The translations under genes were made by a program, and so were the position numbers. The notes beneath the pieces are model-generated. The model was given only the letters and a program-made list of their open reading frames with translations. It did not search any database and was not told the DNA's origin. A stretch of DNA of 64,000 nt from NCBI GenBank assembly GCA_030431255.1, contig JAUIJL010000001.1, forward strand, positions 620,001-684,000, given 5' to 3'. This stretch comes from Thermoanaerobaculia bacterium. GTDB lineage: Bacteria; Acidobacteriota; Thermoanaerobaculia; Multivoradales; J023. This document shows positions 62,494 through 64,000 of the stretch, in pieces (position 1 is the first letter of the stretch; each line of letters starts with the position of its first letter).

Positions 62494-64000
62494 TGCCACT
62501 CACCTTGGAGGATAAAAGCTGCCCAGTGATACGGAGCCGGACGGTACTTCCTCAGCTCCAACTGAGCTTCATGCAACGCCACGGCTGGTGTCATGTCTCG
62601 GTCCAGCAGCCTGGTATAAAAATCCTGCATCAACTCTCTCGTGACTGAGTCCTGTACCGTCCAAAGACTAGCTATCACTCTGGGTACACCGGCGTTCATG
62701 AATCCTCTGGTTAAGCCCATCAGTCCTTCGCCGAAAATATGCTCCCCCTGCGCGGTTCGGCAAGCACTCAACACCACCAGCTCCGCATTGAGTCTCAGGC
62801 TTTCAAGGTCATCGAGAGTTACTCGACTATCAACAGAATCTCCCTTCTTTGAGAAACAAGACAGGATAAGAGCTGCCTGATCTGGTTCGCGAGGATTTAC
62901 GACTCCATGGGTGGCGAAATGGAGGTACTGATAGTCAGAGAGGTTGCCTGCCAGCAGGACCGACTTGTTGGCGTCAAACCCCTGGAAGACGTCTGCCGCC
63001 GGAGTACCCAATGAAGCTATTGCCGTTGCTTCTTCGGCTGTCTGTGGCAGTCTCGGAAGATTCGTCGGTGCGTTGCAAAGCGCAGAGGGGGTATCGGACA
63101 ATCGCTCATCATCTTCTCTAAACACTGGATCCGCGAGAACAGCGAGCTTCCCGTTCGAGTTTTGCCGCCTTCTAACGGCTCGTTGAGCAACCAGAGCGGT
63201 GGCTGAGAGTGAGTAGGTCGTCACGAACCTGTCGATAAGCAGCTCCATGGAATCATTGGAGACTGGCAACATTGTAAAAGGCAGTAGGTGAAGATTCCCG
63301 TCAGGAACGATAACCAAGGACTGACCTTGAAAACTCGATAAGGTCTGTCGAAGCTGCAGAAGCTCAGATAGCTCGGCAGCTACTACCGAGTAGTCGCGAT
63401 TCCCTGTTGGGATCGACTGCTCAGGTTCTCTGAGCAACATAGCAAGCTCGAACGATTTCTCGTCAATTACTTCTCTAGATGGTAGCTCTCTGGCTTCGAT
63501 GCCGTGGGTGGTAACCAACCACGAGAAGCTGCTCTTGGTGCCGAGGAAGAACCGAAGCAGTGCAGTTTCAGGCGAGATAGCAGAATTCTGGATTTGGTAC
63601 GCCGACAGAGCAAACTCGGACTTGCTGTTGGATCCGTCTTCGCTGGCCTTGTTGAGAACATCAATCAGGGTTCTTGCGCTGGCCTGCTCGGCAGCTCTTA
63701 ATCCTGCTTCGATATCGCGATGCTTCTTATTCCCTCCAGCACCCATGGCGAGCTCGACCCTGAGCTCGTAAATATGCCGTTTGGCGGCAAGTAGGAGGGC
63801 ACGAGATCGAGGGTCGGGAGCATTGGGGCGAACGGACTCAATCAGTGAGAACGCTTCTTCGACGTTTTGGCGAGCGGTAGAGAGGTCCCCCTGCACAGCT
63901 AGGATTCTTGCCCGAGTCTCAAGAACTTGGGCGATCGTCAGCTGCCAGTCTAGATTTGCACAAAGCGAGAATGCGTCTTCGATGACAGAGAACGCTTGGC
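62490..64000 (-). CDS. TPR-CHAT caspase-like protease (5' end outside window)
   Basis: Only the C-terminal ~503 residues are in the window; the frame stays open to the edge. The visible N-terminal part has TPR-like helices (RARILAVQGDLSTARQNVEEAF, then AAKRHIYELRVELAMG). The CHAT domain follows with the His of YLHFATHGVVN and the Cys of VVLSACRTAQG, the caspase-type dyad, then LTRGFMNAGVPRVIASLWTV and the C-terminal WAAFILQGEW. CHAT proteases cleave partner proteins, and TPRs usually sense or recruit them. The coupled sigma gene overlaps its stop, suggesting proteolytic control of transcription. Confidence 0.92.
   Translation of the reverse strand, partial: QAFSVIEDAFSLCANLDWQLTIAQVLETRARILAVQGDLSTARQNVEEAFSLIESVRPNAPDPRSRALLLAAKRHIYELRVELAMGAGGNKKHRDIEAGLRAAEQASARTLIDVLNKASEDGSNSKSEFALSAYQIQNSAISPETALLRFFLGTKSSFSWLVTTHGIEARELPSREVIDEKSFELAMLLREPEQSIPTGNRDYSVVAAELSELLQLRQTLSSFQGQSLVIVPDGNLHLLPFTMLPVSNDSMELLIDRFVTTYSLSATALVAQRAVRRRQNSNGKLAVLADPVFREDDERLSDTPSALCNAPTNLPRLPQTAEEATAIASLGTPAADVFQGFDANKSVLLAGNLSDYQYLHFATHGVVNPREPDQAALILSCFSKKGDSVDSRVTLDDLESLRLNAELVVLSACRTAQGEHIFGEGLMGLTRGFMNAGVPRVIASLWTVQDSVTRELMQDFYTRLLDRDMTPAVALHEAQLELRKYRPAPYHWAAFILQGEWQ

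Overview
The window is dense, GC-rich bacterial chromosome with about fifty-five genes, GTG/TTG starts, many 1-11 bp gene overlaps, and no rRNA, tRNA, CRISPR array, transposase or phage gene that I could find. The cell is diderm (RlpA and MltD-type proteins, lipoproteins, an HlyD adaptor). It is probably aerobic (heme A synthase) and decodes selenocysteine (SelB). A propeller-type hybrid two-component sensor, a CHAT/TPR-ECF sigma-anti-sigma operon of a kind common in Acidobacteriota and Planctomycetes, and the overall gene mix suggest an Acidobacteriota-like organism, possibly Thermoanaerobaculia. That placement is inference, not proof.

Layout. 0.4-3.1 kb: a GT4 glycosyltransferase and an unknown membrane-anchored protein. 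3.2-9.8 kb: the fatty-acid synthesis operon yceD-rpmF-plsX-fabD-fabG-acpP-fabF, ending in a degenerate CPBP-type membrane protein. 9.85-11.8 kb: a TPP riboswitch controlling thiC, with an intrinsic terminator. 11.8-15.1 kb (minus): an MltD-like transglycosylase, a FUSC-like exporter and a CBS pair. 15.3-18.5 kb: a rhodanese-SufE-SDR-methyltransferase operon. 18.4-23.2 kb: a strictosidine-synthase-like propeller, clpS-clpA and rlpA. 23.3-27.3 kb: an NfeD-NfeD-FloA operon with a heptad-repeat protein. 27.3-28.4 kb: a GT-B glycosyltransferase.

28.6-40.5 kb is the most unusual part. A small secreted Cys-containing protein is translationally coupled to a 1409-residue hybrid sensor/AraC regulator. 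Converging on it is a class II lanthipeptide cluster read leftward: precursor lanA, C39-peptidase ABC exporter lanT, HlyD adaptor and LanM synthetase. The precursor has a mersacidin/lichenicidin-type leader but an unusual core. The operon has hairpins in its 5' leader and a perfect 11-bp stem between lanA and lanT.

40.6-64 kb: ctaA-pdxH, an SGNH-like protein, feoA-feoB plus a small FeoB-associated protein, a sulfatase-fold lipoprotein with Thr at the nucleophile position, a CoA-transferase, a DUF4384 protein, ferritin, an S9 peptidase, serB, an MsbA-like ABC exporter, a CoA-binding protein, selB, yqeY, and an NtrC-type regulator. At the right edge is a leftward operon of a CHAT/TPR protease (cut by the window end), an ECF sigma factor and a membrane anti-sigma-like protein, followed by a 39-codon ORF with a perfect Shine-Dalgarno.

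The best candidates for undescribed biology are the lanthipeptide cluster with its structured leader, and the CHAT-sigma-anti-sigma-small-peptide array.
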